Assembly (NCBI GenBank): GCA_027295245.1
Contig: JAPULF010000616.1
Span: forward strand, 1-5,961
Origin: Planctomycetota bacterium
GTDB lineage: Bacteria; Planctomycetota; Phycisphaerae; UBA1845; UTPLA1
Direction of reading: 5' to 3'
Length of the DNA: 5,961 nucleotides
Part shown: in pieces, positions 5,868 to 5,961 of the stretch
How positions within the stretch are numbered: position 1 is the first letter of the stretch
Layout of the letters: each line of letters starts with the position of its first letter
The notes under the pieces: model-generated
What the model was told of the DNA's origin: nothing
The model's input: only the letters and a program-made list of their open reading frames with translations
Databases searched by the model: none
Made by a program: the position numbers and the translations under genes

Positions 5868-5961
5868 AATCGCGGTGAGACGCATCCGACTCCGGCGACG
5901 CGCCGAAGGAGCGGCGATCGCGACACACGGATGCTCCGTCCATTCAATTTCTTCGTATCAC
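5868..5961. other. Right-edge non-coding tail
   Basis: No frame here looks coding. A small perfect inverted repeat, ACGGA-TGC-TCCGT, lies at 5927-5939 and is followed by T/C-rich sequence (CAATTTCTTC) rather than a clean T-run. It might be a weak terminator for the small lipoprotein gene, whose stop is 60 bases upstream. Confidence 0.3.

Overview
The window is GC-rich bacterial DNA dominated by one run of four genes on the minus strand, read from right to left. In order of transcription they are: an exported protein with beta-sandwich domains and TPR repeats (5138 to 3699), the DNA polymerase III delta subunit HolA (3649 to 2660), a long lipoprotein with a disordered tether and a structured C-terminal domain (2599 to 896), and a SAM-dependent methyltransferase-like protein (853 to 251). 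The gaps are only 49, 60 and 42 bases, so a single operon is likely. A short predicted lipoprotein gene (5628 to 5867) reads the other way and shares a 489-base divergent intergenic region with the operon.

The protein styles suggest a Planctomycetes-type organism: large secreted or lipidated proteins with Pro/Ser/Glu/Asp/Arg-rich linkers, beta-sandwich plus TPR architecture, few close relatives by eye, and weak Shine-Dalgarno sequences. This is inference from style; no taxonomic marker is present. Only holA is a firmly recognised housekeeping gene.

Layout: 1-161 has no confident gene, though one frame may be the last codons of a convergent plus-strand gene. Positions 162-247 form a long imperfect inverted repeat (22-base arms, 19 matching) that looks like a REP or MITE-type element and starts 3 bases past the operon's last stop codon. 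Positions 251-5138 are the operon. Positions 5139-5627 are the divergent non-coding region, with two tandem palindromes at its right edge. Positions 5628-5867 are the small lipoprotein, and 5868-5961 is a non-coding tail.

No CRISPR array, tRNA, rRNA, recombinase or known defence system is visible. I do not see a convincing new multi-gene system. The best leads are the hairpin element abutting the operon end, the essential clamp-loader gene embedded among envelope-type genes, the methyltransferase-like protein with an insert between its first two core strands and an unclear start, and the tandem palindromes in the leader of the small lipoprotein gene.
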